From Glycomyces tenuis DSM 44171 (GTDB lineage Bacteria > Actinomycetota > Actinomycetes > Mycobacteriales > Micromonosporaceae), in NCBI RefSeq assembly GCF_000427885.1, contig NZ_ATYW01000003.1, positions 180,158-244,157 on the forward strand: a stretch of 64,000 nt of DNA. Direction: 5' to 3'. Position numbers and translations under genes: made by a program. Within the stretch, counting starts at the first letter, position 1. Each line of letters starts with the position of its first letter. Below the pieces are notes generated by a model. The model did not search any database, had not been told where the DNA came from, and was given only the letters and a program-made list of their open reading frames with translations. Shown here in pieces: positions 1-7,797 of the stretch.

Positions 1-383
1 GCGAGGTTGAGCAGCGCCTCGTGCTGGACGCAGGCGGTGTACTCGTCCTCGCTGCGGCCGGGCCAGATCGGTTCGCCGATGATGCGCACCCGGCGGTCGG
101 GGTGCGCGTCGGTGAAGGCGTGCAGCACCCCGGGGATGATCCGCCCCGGGTTGGCGCCCACCTCGCCCATGTCGACCAGGAGGACGCGTTCGGCGGTGCC
201 GCCGAGTGCGCTCCGGATGGACTCCAGGTTGCGCTTCGGCACGGCGACCGCCACCGGCTCGTCGGCGGAGAGGCCCTTGTCGATGAACGGGATGGTGCCG
301 TTCAAGTACTCGTCGTCACTGGAGTAGAACAGCGCCGGGTGCTCAAACGGTTCCTCTGCCTCGACTGGGGGCGCTGAGGTCAT
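1..383 (-). CDS. MEDS-domain sensory/anti-sigma regulatory protein, C-terminus beyond window edge
   Basis: The gene runs leftwards off the window, so only the first 127 codons are visible. The residues read as a MEDS/DcmR-like domain: an early HPALFYSSDDEYL segment, then FIDKGLSADEPV, then a D-M-G-E motif and IGEPIWPGR near the cut. This domain is found in actinobacterial regulators that often carry a C-terminal HATPase domain; that part is not in view. The ATG overlaps the stop of the upstream STAS gene as ATGA, and its ribosome-binding site (AAAGGAG) lies inside the STAS gene, so the two are probably translationally coupled. The pairing suggests a partner-switching type signalling unit. The function is inferred from family and context only. 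Confidence 0.75.
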   Translation of the reverse strand, partial: MTSAPPVEAEEPFEHPALFYSSDDEYLNGTIPFIDKGLSADEPVAVAVPKRNLESIRSALGGTAERVLLVDMGEVGANPGRIIPGVLHAFTDAHPDRRVRIIGEPIWPGRSEDEYTACVQHEALLNL

Positions 384-790
384 TGGTCTCCTTTGAAGAT
401 GATCGCGGAAGCGCCGTCGGGCCACAGGACCTGCATCACCCGGAGCAGAGCGGCCGGAGCGTTCTGCACCACGAACCGGCGCCCCTCGGGCAGCAGGGCC
501 GCGACGTCCACCAGCAGCGCGGTGCCGCGGACGTCGATGAAGCTCAGCCCGGACAGGTCCAGCCGGATCTCGTCGCCGCGGCCCGACGCGCGCCGCAGCG
601 CCCGCTCCCAGGCCTCGTGGCCGTTCAAGTCGATCTCACCGGCGACCCGCAGGCCGACGGCTCCTCGTTCGCCGTATTCAGTGATGCGCAACGGACGGTC
701 CAAGTGTCGCTCCTCGGCTAGGGGTGGGTACGGCGTCCGCGTACTGGGCACGCGAGTGTCCGACAGCTCGTCGACCGCGTGTTCTGCCAT
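380..790 (-). CDS. STAS-domain protein, anti-sigma factor antagonist-like
   Basis: This 136-residue protein has a STAS domain over roughly residues 30-130, with the conserved strand-turn DLSGLSFIDVRG near the middle. In SpoIIAA/RsbV-type antagonists this turn carries a phosphorylated serine after F-x-D. Here the residues after FID are V-R-G, so the usual phospho-acceptor is absent. A start 27 bases further upstream is possible, but the ATG chosen gives MAEHAV and leaves an ordinary N-terminal tail. Its stop overlaps the start of the MEDS gene downstream. I infer a partner-switching regulator that may be controlled by ligand binding or expression rather than by phosphorylation. Confidence 0.8.
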   Translation of the reverse strand: MAEHAVDELSDTRVPSTRTPYPPLAEERHLDRPLRITEYGERGAVGLRVAGEIDLNGHEAWERALRRASGRGDEIRLDLSGLSFIDVRGTALLVDVAALLPEGRRFVVQNAPAALLRVMQVLWPDGASAIIFKGDQ

Positions 791-1011
791 CGCTTCACTT
801 CCGTATGGCCGCTGCATCCTGGTGACGCTCTCGGAAGCCGACGCCTCCCTGTTCCCCGCGCGGCGGAGTGAGGAGGCCGACGCGCCAACGGCGCCCGCCT
901 TACCGGTCCGGAGACCTCCGGCCGAAGGCAGAGGCGACCCGTTGCGACCTCGAATACTACCACCGGGTGCCGATACGGCACCATGCGCGCATGTCCGCCT
1001 CGACCGGGAGA

Positions 1012-1043
1012 GGCGGCCCGCCCGCCGCGCGAGCGGGCCCGCC
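1012..1043 (-). terminator. GC-rich stem-loop downstream of the coiled-coil membrane gene
   Basis: GGCGGCCCGC pairs with GCGGGCCCGCC about 11 bases later with one bulge, just past the stop of the gene ending at 1052. A second small perfect hairpin (GGTGCCG, ATA, CGGCACC) sits at 966-982. No T-run follows either, so termination is inferred from position and stem strength. The rest of 791-1051 shows no gene. Confidence 0.4.
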
Positions 1044-1051
1044 GTCCGTGG

Positions 1052-1642
1052 TCAGAACACGTAGCCGGCGCAGCTGACGGAGACCTCTGCGAGCGCCGCG
1101 TCCTCTTCTTCCGAGCCGACCTCGGTGCCGTAGTAGGTCTGGAGGTCGTCGAGGCACGTCTGCATCGCCTCGATCTCGCCCACCTGCGACTCCAGGTCGC
1201 TCACCTGGCCTTCGAGCTCGGCGACCTGGTCTTCGGCCTCGGTGAGCTGGCTTTCGAGCTCCTCGGCGTCGGCGACCCGGCCTTCGAGATCGTCGATGGT
1301 CGAGGCCCGCTCGTCGGCCAGGTTCTCGGCGTCCTCGGTCTTCCCGTTCGCCTGGAACCACAGGATCCCGAACAGCACGGCGCCGACGAAGCACAGCGCC
1401 GAGGCGATGGCCAGCACCGGCAGGACCGGCGAGGACTTCGGCCCCCGCGGCGGGCCCGGCGGCAAGGGGCCCGGAGGCTGCGCCACCGGCTGCGTCGGCT
1501 GGTACGACGTCGTCGGCTGCGGCGGCTGGGGCTGCGGCGAGTAGCCGGGCGCGCCCGGCGACTGCGGTTGCTGATACGGCTGTTGCTGCTGGTTGTCGCC
1601 TGAGTCGCCGAAACTGTACTGGGGCGGCTGCGAATAGGCCAT
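1052..1642 (-). CDS. Membrane-anchored coiled-coil protein with Pro/Gln-rich N-terminus
   Basis: This 196-residue protein is not assigned to a named family. The first ~65 residues are rich in Gln, Pro, Gly and Tyr. One transmembrane segment follows (VLPVLAIASALCFVGAVLFG), then a heptad-like region (about residues 105-160) full of Glu, Asp, Leu and Val that reads as a coiled coil. The C-terminus contains two cysteines. The ATG chosen (MAYSQPPQ) has GGAG a few bases upstream; a longer reading to 1681 has no better site. The arrangement resembles actinobacterial surface or division-associated membrane proteins with disordered cytoplasmic heads, but no function can be named. Confidence 0.75.
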   Translation of the reverse strand: MAYSQPPQYSFGDSGDNQQQQPYQQPQSPGAPGYSPQPQPPQPTTSYQPTQPVAQPPGPLPPGPPRGPKSSPVLPVLAIASALCFVGAVLFGILWFQANGKTEDAENLADERASTIDDLEGRVADAEELESQLTEAEDQVAELEGQVSDLESQVGEIEAMQTCLDDLQTYYGTEVGSEEEDAALAEVSVSCAGYVF

Positions 1643-1732
1643 GATGAGGGCTCCAAACCTATGGGGGCACTGCAAGCCCATTTTAGTGCGGTTCTGCCAG
1701 TCCGACGCCGGGGAGGATCCCGCGGTTCCGTG

Positions 1733-1755
1733 TCACGGGGCGCCTTCGCCCGTGA
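1733..1755 (-). terminator. Hairpin after the siderophore permease gene
   Basis: TCACGGG pairs with CCCGTGA across a nine-base loop, about 50 bases beyond the stop at 1804. It lies between two genes on the minus strand, so it could end the iron-uptake operon. No T-tract is present. Confidence 0.4.
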
Positions 1756-1803
1756 TGAGCTGCGGCCGCTCCGTCACTCGTCCCGAATCCGAGGCCCGGG
1801 CGG

Positions 1804-3897
1804 TCAGGCCGCGCGGGCGCGCCCGCGCCACAGCAGCCAGATGAAGTACGGCGTCCCGATCAGCGCGCACACCAGGCCGGCCGGGATCTGCGCCGGGGCG
1901 ATCACCGTGCGGCCCAGAGTGTCCGCGACGCTCACCAGCAGCACTCCCAAGAGGACCGACACCGGCAGCACCCGCGTGTGGCGCGAGCCCACGAGCCCCC
2001 TCGCCAGATGCGGCGCGACCAGGCCCACGAACGCGATCACCCCGACCACGGCCACGGCCGCCGCCGTCAGCACCGCCGCCGCGGCCAGCAGCAGCAAGCG
2101 GGTCCGCTCCAGGCGGACGCCGAGCACCCGAGGCGTGTCGTCGTCCAGCGACAGCAGGTCGATCTCGCGGCGGCGCGAGACCAGGAACGGCACGATCACC
2201 ACCAGGGCCGCGGCCAGCGGGATGAGCCGGTCCGCGGTGCGCCCGTACGTGGTGCCCGACAGCCAGGTCATCGCCTTCGGCGTGTTCCACGGATCGGAGT
2301 ACAGGATGATGAGCGTGACGACCGCCATGCCGAACGCGGCGGCGCCGATGCCGATGAGGACCAGCCTGGAGGTGTCCAGGCCCCCGCGCCACGCCAGCGA
2401 GTAGACGATCGCGAAGGCCCCGAGGCCGCCGACCGCCGCGAACGCGGTGACCGTCCACGATCCGGCGTCCGGCGCGAGCGTGATGACCGCGACCGCGCCC
2501 ACCCCGGCCCCGGCGGTGACGCCGATGATGCCCGGCTCGGCGAGCGGGTTGCGGCACACGCCCTGCGTGACCGCTCCGGCGGCGGCCAGGGCCGCGCCCG
2601 CGAGCACCGCCGCGAGCACGCGCGGGTAGCGCTGGTCGATGATCCACGTGTAGGCCGAGCCGGTGCGGCCCTGCACCCAGTTCCAGATGTCGCCGCCCAA
2701 GAGCAGCTGATCGCCCATGAGCATCCCGGCGACCACCGCCGCGGCGGCGGCCGCCGACAGCCCGGCGACGATGAGGCCGAACGCGAGCCGGCCGCGGTTC
2801 GCCGCGCCGTGGAGCATCGCCGGGCGGTCCTCGCCGCCCGCGCCGGTCATCCGGCGCGCCAGCCACACCATGACGGTCACGCCGAGCAGCGTGGTCGCCA
2901 CCCCGACCGGGATGAAGACGCCGCGTTCGGCGCCGACCGCCGCCCGCAGCGCCACGTCGGCGCCGACGATGACGACCGCCCCGCACAGGCCGCTGAACGG
3001 CAGCAGGACCCTGTGCGGCATGAGGCCGGGCACGCGCTGGGCGACCAGGCGCGCCGCGACCGGCGCGGCCAGTCCGGCGAAGCCGATCGGGCCGGCCACG
3101 GTCACCGCGCACGCGGCCAGGAGCAGCGCGGCCACGACCGCGAGGAGCCGGGTGCGCCTGACGTGGACGCCGAGGCTGGAGGCGGTGTCGTCGCCCAGGC
3201 GCATGATGTCGAGCTTGGCGCCGATCGCGACGGCGCCTCCCACGGCGAGGACCACCAGCGGCGCGGTCTGGAGGATCGGCGCGAAGCCGGTGAGCGTCAG
3301 GTTCCCCGAGCCCCACGCGAACAGGCCGATCGTCTCCTGCTGGAACAAGATGAGCAGGAGTGAGACCATGGCGTTCGCGGCCATCGCGGTCGCCGAGCCG
3401 GCGAGGATGAGCCTGGTGGTGGCCGAGCCGCCGCCCGATGCCATGGCGAGCACGAGCGCCGCGGTGGCGATCGCGCCGAGGAAGGCCACGCCGACGCCCG
3501 AGAGCAGCGGCAGCGAGATGCCGAAGGCGGCGACGACGGTGACGGCCAGGTACGCCCCGGCGTTCACCGCGAGCGTGTCGGGGCTGGCCAGGGGGTTGCG
3601 GGCGACCGACTGGAGCAGGCCGCCCGAGACGCCCAGGGCGATGCCGACGAGGACGCCCGCGGCCAGGCGCGGCAGGCGGGCCCCTGACAGGACGTTCCAC
3701 ACTCCCTGGTCGGCCGCGCCGACGAGCAGGCGCAGCAGGTCGCCGGTGTCGACCGCCGAGGTGCCCTGCGTGAGGTGGAGAGCCGCCAGCGCGACCAGGA
3801 CCCCGGCGGTGACAGTGAACATCGTCGCCGTAGGAAGGAAGCGGGTGCTCGCGGCCGGGGTCTCCGGTCGCGCCGGCGGTGTCAGGGTGCGGCTCAA
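1804..3897 (-). CDS. Iron-siderophore ABC transporter permease, two FecCD domains fused
   Basis: This protein of about 697 residues contains two complete FecCD permease units in one chain, like FhuB of E. coli, where most actinobacteria use two separate genes. Each half shows the family signatures: R-NPLA-P after the second helix (VARNPLASPDTL and VCRNPLAEPGII), many hydrophobic segments, and the G-x-x-x-P-H/A turn late in each half (FAGLAAPVAARL; FVGLVAPHLARGL). The start is a TTG that overlaps the stop of the binding-protein gene as TTGA; an ATG 75 bases inside (MFTVTAG) has no ribosome-binding site and would leave an abrupt N-terminus. It is the third gene of the operon with the ATPase and binding lipoprotein and should form the membrane channel for ferric-siderophore import. 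Confidence 0.88.
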   Translation of the reverse strand: MSRTLTPPARPETPAASTRFLPTATMFTVTAGVLVALAALHLTQGTSAVDTGDLLRLLVGAADQGVWNVLSGARLPRLAAGVLVGIALGVSGGLLQSVARNPLASPDTLAVNAGAYLAVTVVAAFGISLPLLSGVGVAFLGAIATAALVLAMASGGGSATTRLILAGSATAMAANAMVSLLLILFQQETIGLFAWGSGNLTLTGFAPILQTAPLVVLAVGGAVAIGAKLDIMRLGDDTASSLGVHVRRTRLLAVVAALLLAACAVTVAGPIGFAGLAAPVAARLVAQRVPGLMPHRVLLPFSGLCGAVVIVGADVALRAAVGAERGVFIPVGVATTLLGVTVMVWLARRMTGAGGEDRPAMLHGAANRGRLAFGLIVAGLSAAAAAAVVAGMLMGDQLLLGGDIWNWVQGRTGSAYTWIIDQRYPRVLAAVLAGAALAAAGAVTQGVCRNPLAEPGIIGVTAGAGVGAVAVITLAPDAGSWTVTAFAAVGGLGAFAIVYSLAWRGGLDTSRLVLIGIGAAAFGMAVVTLIILYSDPWNTPKAMTWLSGTTYGRTADRLIPLAAALVVIVPFLVSRRREIDLLSLDDDTPRVLGVRLERTRLLLLAAAAVLTAAAVAVVGVIAFVGLVAPHLARGLVGSRHTRVLPVSVLLGVLLVSVADTLGRTVIAPAQIPAGLVCALIGTPYFIWLLWRGRARAA

Positions 3898-4889
3898 CTC
3901 GCGTAGACCTCGGCGTAGAAGTCGAGGAAGAGCTCGCACGAGCGCGGGCCGCCGAACATCCAGGCGCCGTCGGGCACCTTGTACAGCTCGCCCTCCTCGA
4001 CGAACGACAGGCCGTCCCAGATGGCGTTGCCCGCGAGCGTCTCGGTGAAGATGCCGTCCCCGGCCGAGTCGTTGTAGATGAACTTGAGCTCGGTCTCGGT
4101 GAACTGGGCCATGCCCTCGACGTCGGTGGCGCCCAGGCCCCAGAGCTCGTCGGTCTCGCCGGTCCAGGCGTTCGTCAGCCCGACGGCCCCGGCGAGCGCG
4201 CCGGGCATGGATCCGGCGCCGAAGGGCCGGATGGAGATCGTCGAGCCGTCGTCCCAGGCGTCGGCGAACAGGTACGGGGTCTCGCCGGTGCCGGCGGCCT
4301 CGATCGCGGAGGCGACCTCCTCGACCTTCGCGTCGAAGTCGGCTAGGAGCGCCTCGGCCTCGTCGTTCCTGCCCAGCAGGTCGGCGATCATGGTGACGTC
4401 GGACTTCAGGCGGGCGACGTTGTCGGCCGCGTCCGAGCCCTGGACGACCAGGACCGTGGTGAACTCCTCGAGCTGGGGGATGAGGGCCTCGTCGTCGGTC
4501 TCCATGATGACCAGGTCCGGGCTGAGCCCGGCGATGGAGTCGACGGACGGCTCCTGGCGGGTGCCGACTTCGGCGACGGTGTCGTCGAGCGGCACGGCCG
4601 TGCCGACCCAGGTCCGGTAGCCCTCGACGTCGGCGGCGCCGGCGGGCATGAGGCCGAGGCTGGCGACGATCTCGGTCTCGGCCCATTCGAGGGTCACGAC
4701 GGTCTCGGCGGGCGCTTCGAGCTCGACGGTCTCGCCGCGGGCGTCCACGGTGGAGACCGGCCCGGCCGCGGCGGCGGTCTCGTCGTCGCCTCCGCCGGTC
4801 TCCTCGGTGGTGCCGCAGGCGGCGGTGGCGAGGAGGGCCGCCGCGGCGAGTGCCGCGGGCACGGCGGCGCGCAGGTGGTGGTTCGTCAT
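3894..4889 (-). CDS. Siderophore-binding lipoprotein of an iron ABC importer
   Basis: This 331-residue protein begins with a lipoprotein signal peptide: positive MTNHHLR, an Ala/Leu core, and ATAAC with the lipid-bearing cysteine at residue 25. A Gly/Asp/Glu-rich linker follows, then a FecB/FepB-type periplasmic-binding fold. Visible markers are ETVVTLEWAETEIVASLGL, LSPDLVIM and a C-terminal FYAEVYAS. It would deliver ferric siderophore to the fused permease. It lies between the ATPase and permease genes, 12 bases after the former and overlapping the latter by four bases, so the three are one operon. The siderophore specificity cannot be read from the sequence. Confidence 0.88.
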   Translation of the reverse strand: MTNHHLRAAVPAALAAAALLATAACGTTEETGGGDDETAAAAGPVSTVDARGETVELEAPAETVVTLEWAETEIVASLGLMPAGAADVEGYRTWVGTAVPLDDTVAEVGTRQEPSVDSIAGLSPDLVIMETDDEALIPQLEEFTTVLVVQGSDAADNVARLKSDVTMIADLLGRNDEAEALLADFDAKVEEVASAIEAAGTGETPYLFADAWDDGSTISIRPFGAGSMPGALAGAVGLTNAWTGETDELWGLGATDVEGMAQFTETELKFIYNDSAGDGIFTETLAGNAIWDGLSFVEEGELYKVPDGAWMFGGPRSCELFLDFYAEVYAS

Positions 4890-4901
4890 CGGGTTCCTTC
4901 G

Positions 4902-5723
4902 TTATTCGGCGGCGGCCACGAGCCGTCGGCTGTGCTTGCCGATGGGGCGGGTCGTGAGCAGACCGGTGGTGGGATCGGTGTCGACCTCGATGTCGATGCC
5001 GTAGGCGGTGGTGAGGTTCGCGGGGGTGAGGACCTCGGCGGGCGTGCCGGCGGCCTTGACGCGGCCGTCGTGGAGCAGGACGGCGCGGTCGGCGACGGCG
5101 GCGGCCTGGTCGAGGTCGTGGAGGACGACGCCGACGGCGGTGCCGTGCTCGTCGGCCAGGTCGCGGATGAGGTCGAGGATCTCCACCTGGTAGCGCAGGT
5201 CGAGATAGGTGGTGGGCTCGTCGAGCAGGAGCGTGTCGGTGTCCTGGGCGAGGCAGGAGGCGAGCCAGACCCGCTGGCGCTCACCGCCGGAGAGCGTCTC
5301 GAGGCCGCGCTCGGCCATGTCGGCGACGCCGCAGATGTCCATGGCCCGGTCGACGGCGGCGGGGCCGTCCTCGTCGCCCGAGCGCCAGCGGCCCCGGTAG
5401 GGGTGGCGCCCGTAGCCGACGACGTCGACGACGCGGACACCGCCGGGCACGGGCCTGGACTGGGCGAGCAGGGAGACGCGCCGGGCGAAGTCCTTGGGGC
5501 CCAGAGCGGCGGCGAGCGTGCCGTCGGCGAAGGCGATCTCGCCGGCGCTCGGCCGGTGGAGCCGGGCCAGGGAGCGCAGCAGGGTGGACTTGCCGCTGCC
5601 GTTGGGGCCGAGGAGGGCGGTGACCTCGCCGCCGCGCAGTTCGATGTCGGCGCCGTGCACGACGGTCTCGCCGAAGTAGGCGAGTTCCAGGGCGCGGCCG
5701 CTCAGTCCGGCGTCGTCAAGCAT
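4902..5723 (-). CDS. Iron-siderophore ABC transporter ATP-binding protein
   Basis: This 273-residue ATPase has Walker A GPNGSGKST at 39-47, Q-loop Gln88, signature LSGGERQR at 144-151, Walker B LLLDEP at 165-170 and H-loop His202. The spacing is that of FecE/FhuC-type ATPases. It energises the fused permease encoded downstream. It is the first gene of the operon. No Shine-Dalgarno sequence precedes the ATG; instead an iron box lies directly against the start codon, which suggests a leaderless transcript repressed by an IdeR/DmdR-type regulator when iron is plentiful. Confidence 0.9.
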   Translation of the reverse strand: MLDDAGLSGRALELAYFGETVVHGADIELRGGEVTALLGPNGSGKSTLLRSLARLHRPSAGEIAFADGTLAAALGPKDFARRVSLLAQSRPVPGGVRVVDVVGYGRHPYRGRWRSGDEDGPAAVDRAMDICGVADMAERGLETLSGGERQRVWLASCLAQDTDTLLLDEPTTYLDLRYQVEILDLIRDLADEHGTAVGVVLHDLDQAAAVADRAVLLHDGRVKAAGTPAEVLTPANLTTAYGIDIEVDTDPTTGLLTTRPIGKHSRRLVAAAE

Positions 5724-5724
5724 G

Positions 5725-5743
5725 TAGGTAAGGCTAGCCTATC
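5725..5743 (-). promoter_or_regulatory. Iron box (DtxR/IdeR-type operator)
   Basis: TAGGTAAGGCTAGCCTATC is a 19-base near-palindrome that closely follows the actinobacterial iron-box consensus TTAGGTTAGGCTAACCTAA. It sits one base upstream of the ATG of the siderophore ATPase and includes a plausible -10 element (TAGGCT on the minus strand). Iron-bound IdeR/DmdR would block transcription here. Confidence 0.85.
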
Positions 5744-5872
5744 TTTTCGGCTCGGCGAAAGAGGGCGGCCGCCGCAGAGGCGAAGATGACACGCGAGCGG
5801 GTGAATCCCGTGCCGCGCTATGGACTTGCCGTGACATATCGGGTCGACTGGTTCTGGACGGCGGTGTGCCGG

Positions 5873-5898
5873 CGCACCCCGTGCCGGTGCGGGGTGCG
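5873..5898 (+). promoter_or_regulatory. 8-bp inverted repeat in the leader of the HTH gene
   Basis: CGCACCCC and GGGGTGCG are perfectly complementary across a ten-base loop, ending 41 bases before the ATG of the small HTH gene. It could be a leader structure or a terminator; there is no T-run. Confidence 0.35.
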
Positions 5899-5939
5899 GC
5901 TTCGCGGCCCGAGGGACCGCCGTAGAGGAAAGGACGAGC

Positions 5940-6188
5940 ATGACACCGGATGTGAAGGTGGAGCCTTCGAGTGTCGCCATGGACGAGATCTGGACCGTCG
6001 AGCGCGTCAAGGCGCTCGGGGTCATGACGAACGTCGAGACGGCCGCGCAGATCCTCGGGATCGGGCGGACGGTCGCCTACCGGCTGGCCAAGGACGGCGA
6101 GTTCCCCGTCCAGGTCCTCAGGATCGGGCACAGCTACCGGGTTCCGGTACTGCGCCTGCTCGAACTGCTCGGCGCCGAGGAGGGGTAG
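5940..6188 (+). CDS. Small excisionase/MerR-like helix-turn-helix DNA-binding protein
   Basis: This 82-residue protein has about 25 leading residues and then one HTH_17/excisionase-type winged helix: MTNVETAAQILGIGRTVAYR as the helix-turn-helix and a wing (VQVLRIGHSYRVPV). Such proteins are either phage or plasmid excisionases or small chromosomal regulators of the BldC type. No integrase, attachment site or phage gene lies nearby, so a chromosomal regulator is more likely. GAGGAAAGGA lies eight bases upstream of the ATG. It stands alone between the iron operon (divergent) and an Smr gene on the other strand. Confidence 0.75.
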   Translation: MTPDVKVEPSSVAMDEIWTVERVKALGVMTNVETAAQILGIGRTVAYRLAKDGEFPVQVLRIGHSYRVPVLRLLELLGAEEG

Positions 6189-6226
6189 GCGCCGCCGGTG
6201 CCGCGAGGGGGCGCGGCACCGGGCGG

Positions 6227-6493
6227 TCACCGCCGCTTCTTGTGCTTGAAGTGCACGAACAGGCGGCCGAAGTTCTTGGAGTCCTTGTCGACGCGGTGGT
6301 AGAGCGCCTTGACGTCCTTCTGGTCGAGGAACCGCAGCACCTTCTTCTTGAGCTGCCCCGAGCCCTTGCCGGGGATGATCTCGACGGTGTCGATCCTCTT
6401 CGCGATCGCCTCGTCGATGACGTCCCGCAGCGCGCGGTCGATCTGGTCGCCCTTGTTGTAGATGTCGTGCAGGTCCAGCACCAGTTTCGCCAT
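6227..6493 (-). CDS. Small Smr-domain protein
   Basis: This 88-residue protein is essentially one Smr domain, as at the C-terminus of MutS2. It shows LDLHDIYNKGDQ at the start, which corresponds to the LDLHG motif, and IIPGKGSGQLKKKV at 39-52, which corresponds to the H-G-x-G-x-G motif. The usual histidine of that second motif is a proline. Smr domains bind or cut nucleic acid. The gene lies 32 bases downstream of the cation diffusion facilitator and may share its transcript. Confidence 0.8.
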   Translation of the reverse strand: MAKLVLDLHDIYNKGDQIDRALRDVIDEAIAKRIDTVEIIPGKGSGQLKKKVLRFLDQKDVKALYHRVDKDSKNFGRLFVHFKHKKRR

Positions 6494-6525
6494 GCGTCGA
6501 GCTTGCCAGAACCGGCGGTGGGCCG

Positions 6526-7446
6526 CTACTCCGCGCTCTCCCGCCGCAGGTCCGGCTCCAGGTAGATCCTCGTCGCGATCGGCACGGCCGCGCGGATACG
6601 GTCCTCGGCGGCGTTGATCTCGGCGGCGATCTGCTCGCCGCTCTCGGAGTTCTGCACGCCGATCTTCGCGGCCACCAGCAGCTCGTCGGGCCCGATGTGC
6701 AGCGTCTTGAGGTGGATGATGTCGGTGATCTCCTCGCCTTCGAGGATTGCGGCCTCGATCGCCTTGATGTGCTCCAAGGTGGCCGACTCGCCGAGGAGCA
6801 GGCTCTTGGTCTCGATGGCCAGCACGACCGCGATCACGACGAGCAGCACGCCGATGACGATGGTGCCGAGGGCGTCGAAGATCGGCTCGCCGGTGATGAC
6901 GGCCAGGCCCACGCCGAGCAGCGCCGCGATCAGGCCGACGAGCGCGCCGATGTCCTCCAGCAGGACCACGGGCAGCTCGGGCGACTTCGCGCCGCGCACG
7001 AACTGGACCCACGACTTCCGCCCGCGCACCGCGTTCGACTCCTGGACGGCCGTGCGCAGCGAGAAGATCTCCAGGACGATCGCGATGACGAGCACGACGA
7101 TCGCGACCATCGGCGACTCGAGTTCGTGCGGATCGGACAGCTTGTGGTAGCCCTCGTAGAGCGCGTACAGGCCGCCGACGCTGAACAGCACGATCGCGAC
7201 GATGAAGGAGTAGATGTACCGCTCGCGCCCGTACCCGAACGGGTGGGCTGGGCTCGCCTCGCGCTTGGCCCGCTTGCCGCCGAGCAGCAGCAGCCCCTGG
7301 TTGGAGGCGTCGGCCACCGAGTGGACGCCCTCGGCCAGCATCGACGCCGAGCCGGTGATCCCGGCGGCGACGAATTTGCTGATCGCGATGCCCGTGTTCG
7401 CCAAGAGGGCCGCCATGACCGCCTTGGTGCCGCCTTCTGTCGCCAT
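6526..7446 (-). CDS. Cation diffusion facilitator family metal exporter
   Basis: This 306-residue membrane protein has the CDF features: about six hydrophobic segments, the HSVAD metal-site motif (H42, D46) in the second helix, and GALVGLIAALLGVG in the fifth. The cytoplasmic C-terminal domain carries LHIGPDELLVAAKIGV. It exports a divalent cation (zinc, iron, cobalt or manganese) by proton antiport; the metal cannot be told from the sequence. AAAGGA precedes the ATG by 11 bases. A 7-bp inverted repeat upstream at 7483-7504 may be its operator. Confidence 0.88.
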   Translation of the reverse strand: MATEGGTKAVMAALLANTGIAISKFVAAGITGSASMLAEGVHSVADASNQGLLLLGGKRAKREASPAHPFGYGRERYIYSFIVAIVLFSVGGLYALYEGYHKLSDPHELESPMVAIVVLVIAIVLEIFSLRTAVQESNAVRGRKSWVQFVRGAKSPELPVVLLEDIGALVGLIAALLGVGLAVITGEPIFDALGTIVIGVLLVVIAVVLAIETKSLLLGESATLEHIKAIEAAILEGEEITDIIHLKTLHIGPDELLVAAKIGVQNSESGEQIAAEINAAEDRIRAAVPIATRIYLEPDLRRESAE

Positions 7447-7797
7447 GTGCTCGCCATTCCTTTCGTCGGGGTGCGAGAACGAGTGTGGCATGACCTCGCC
7501 ACACGCCTGCGACGAGTCCGCGCCGGGCCGCCTGGCGGGACGGCCGCGACCGGGCCGGGAACCGGGCCGCGGTGCTAATCTCGAAGGAGCGGCCACGCCC
7601 CGGGTGCTTCGGCGTCCGGACAGGGCGACGGCCCTGCGCACCGCCAGGGGACGGGCGACGTCCGTCCCGGCCGAGGCGAACTCGGCCCCTGCGCAGACCC
7701 CGCCCGCGTCGCCGCCGCACGGACCGAGTGGTGGACCGGTTCCGGCATAGAAGACCCAGCCGGGTCGTGCCGAGAACCGAGACCGAAAGGCCGTGCC
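7447..7797. promoter_or_regulatory. Divergent promoter region between the metal exporter and MFS genes
   Basis: This 351-base stretch holds no convincing gene. It carries the inverted repeat at 7483-7504 near the metal exporter and, at the other end, GAAAGG eight bases before the GTG of the MFS gene. CCGGGCCG is repeated near 7550-7570. The two promoters themselves could not be placed with confidence. Confidence 0.5.
7483..7504 (-). promoter_or_regulatory. Candidate operator for the metal exporter gene
   Basis: GTGTGGC and GCCACAC form a perfect inverted repeat with an eight-base spacer, 37 bases upstream of the exporter ATG. Position and symmetry fit a dimeric repressor site. No metal regulator gene is adjacent. 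Confidence 0.4.

Noticed and set aside
1978..3363. A long plus-strand frame opposite the siderophore permease
   Set aside because: It is Arg/Glu/Gly-rich and lies wholly opposite a clear FecCD double permease.
5940..6188. Excisionase of an integrated element
   Set aside because: No integrase, relaxase, phage gene or attachment-like direct repeat is nearby.
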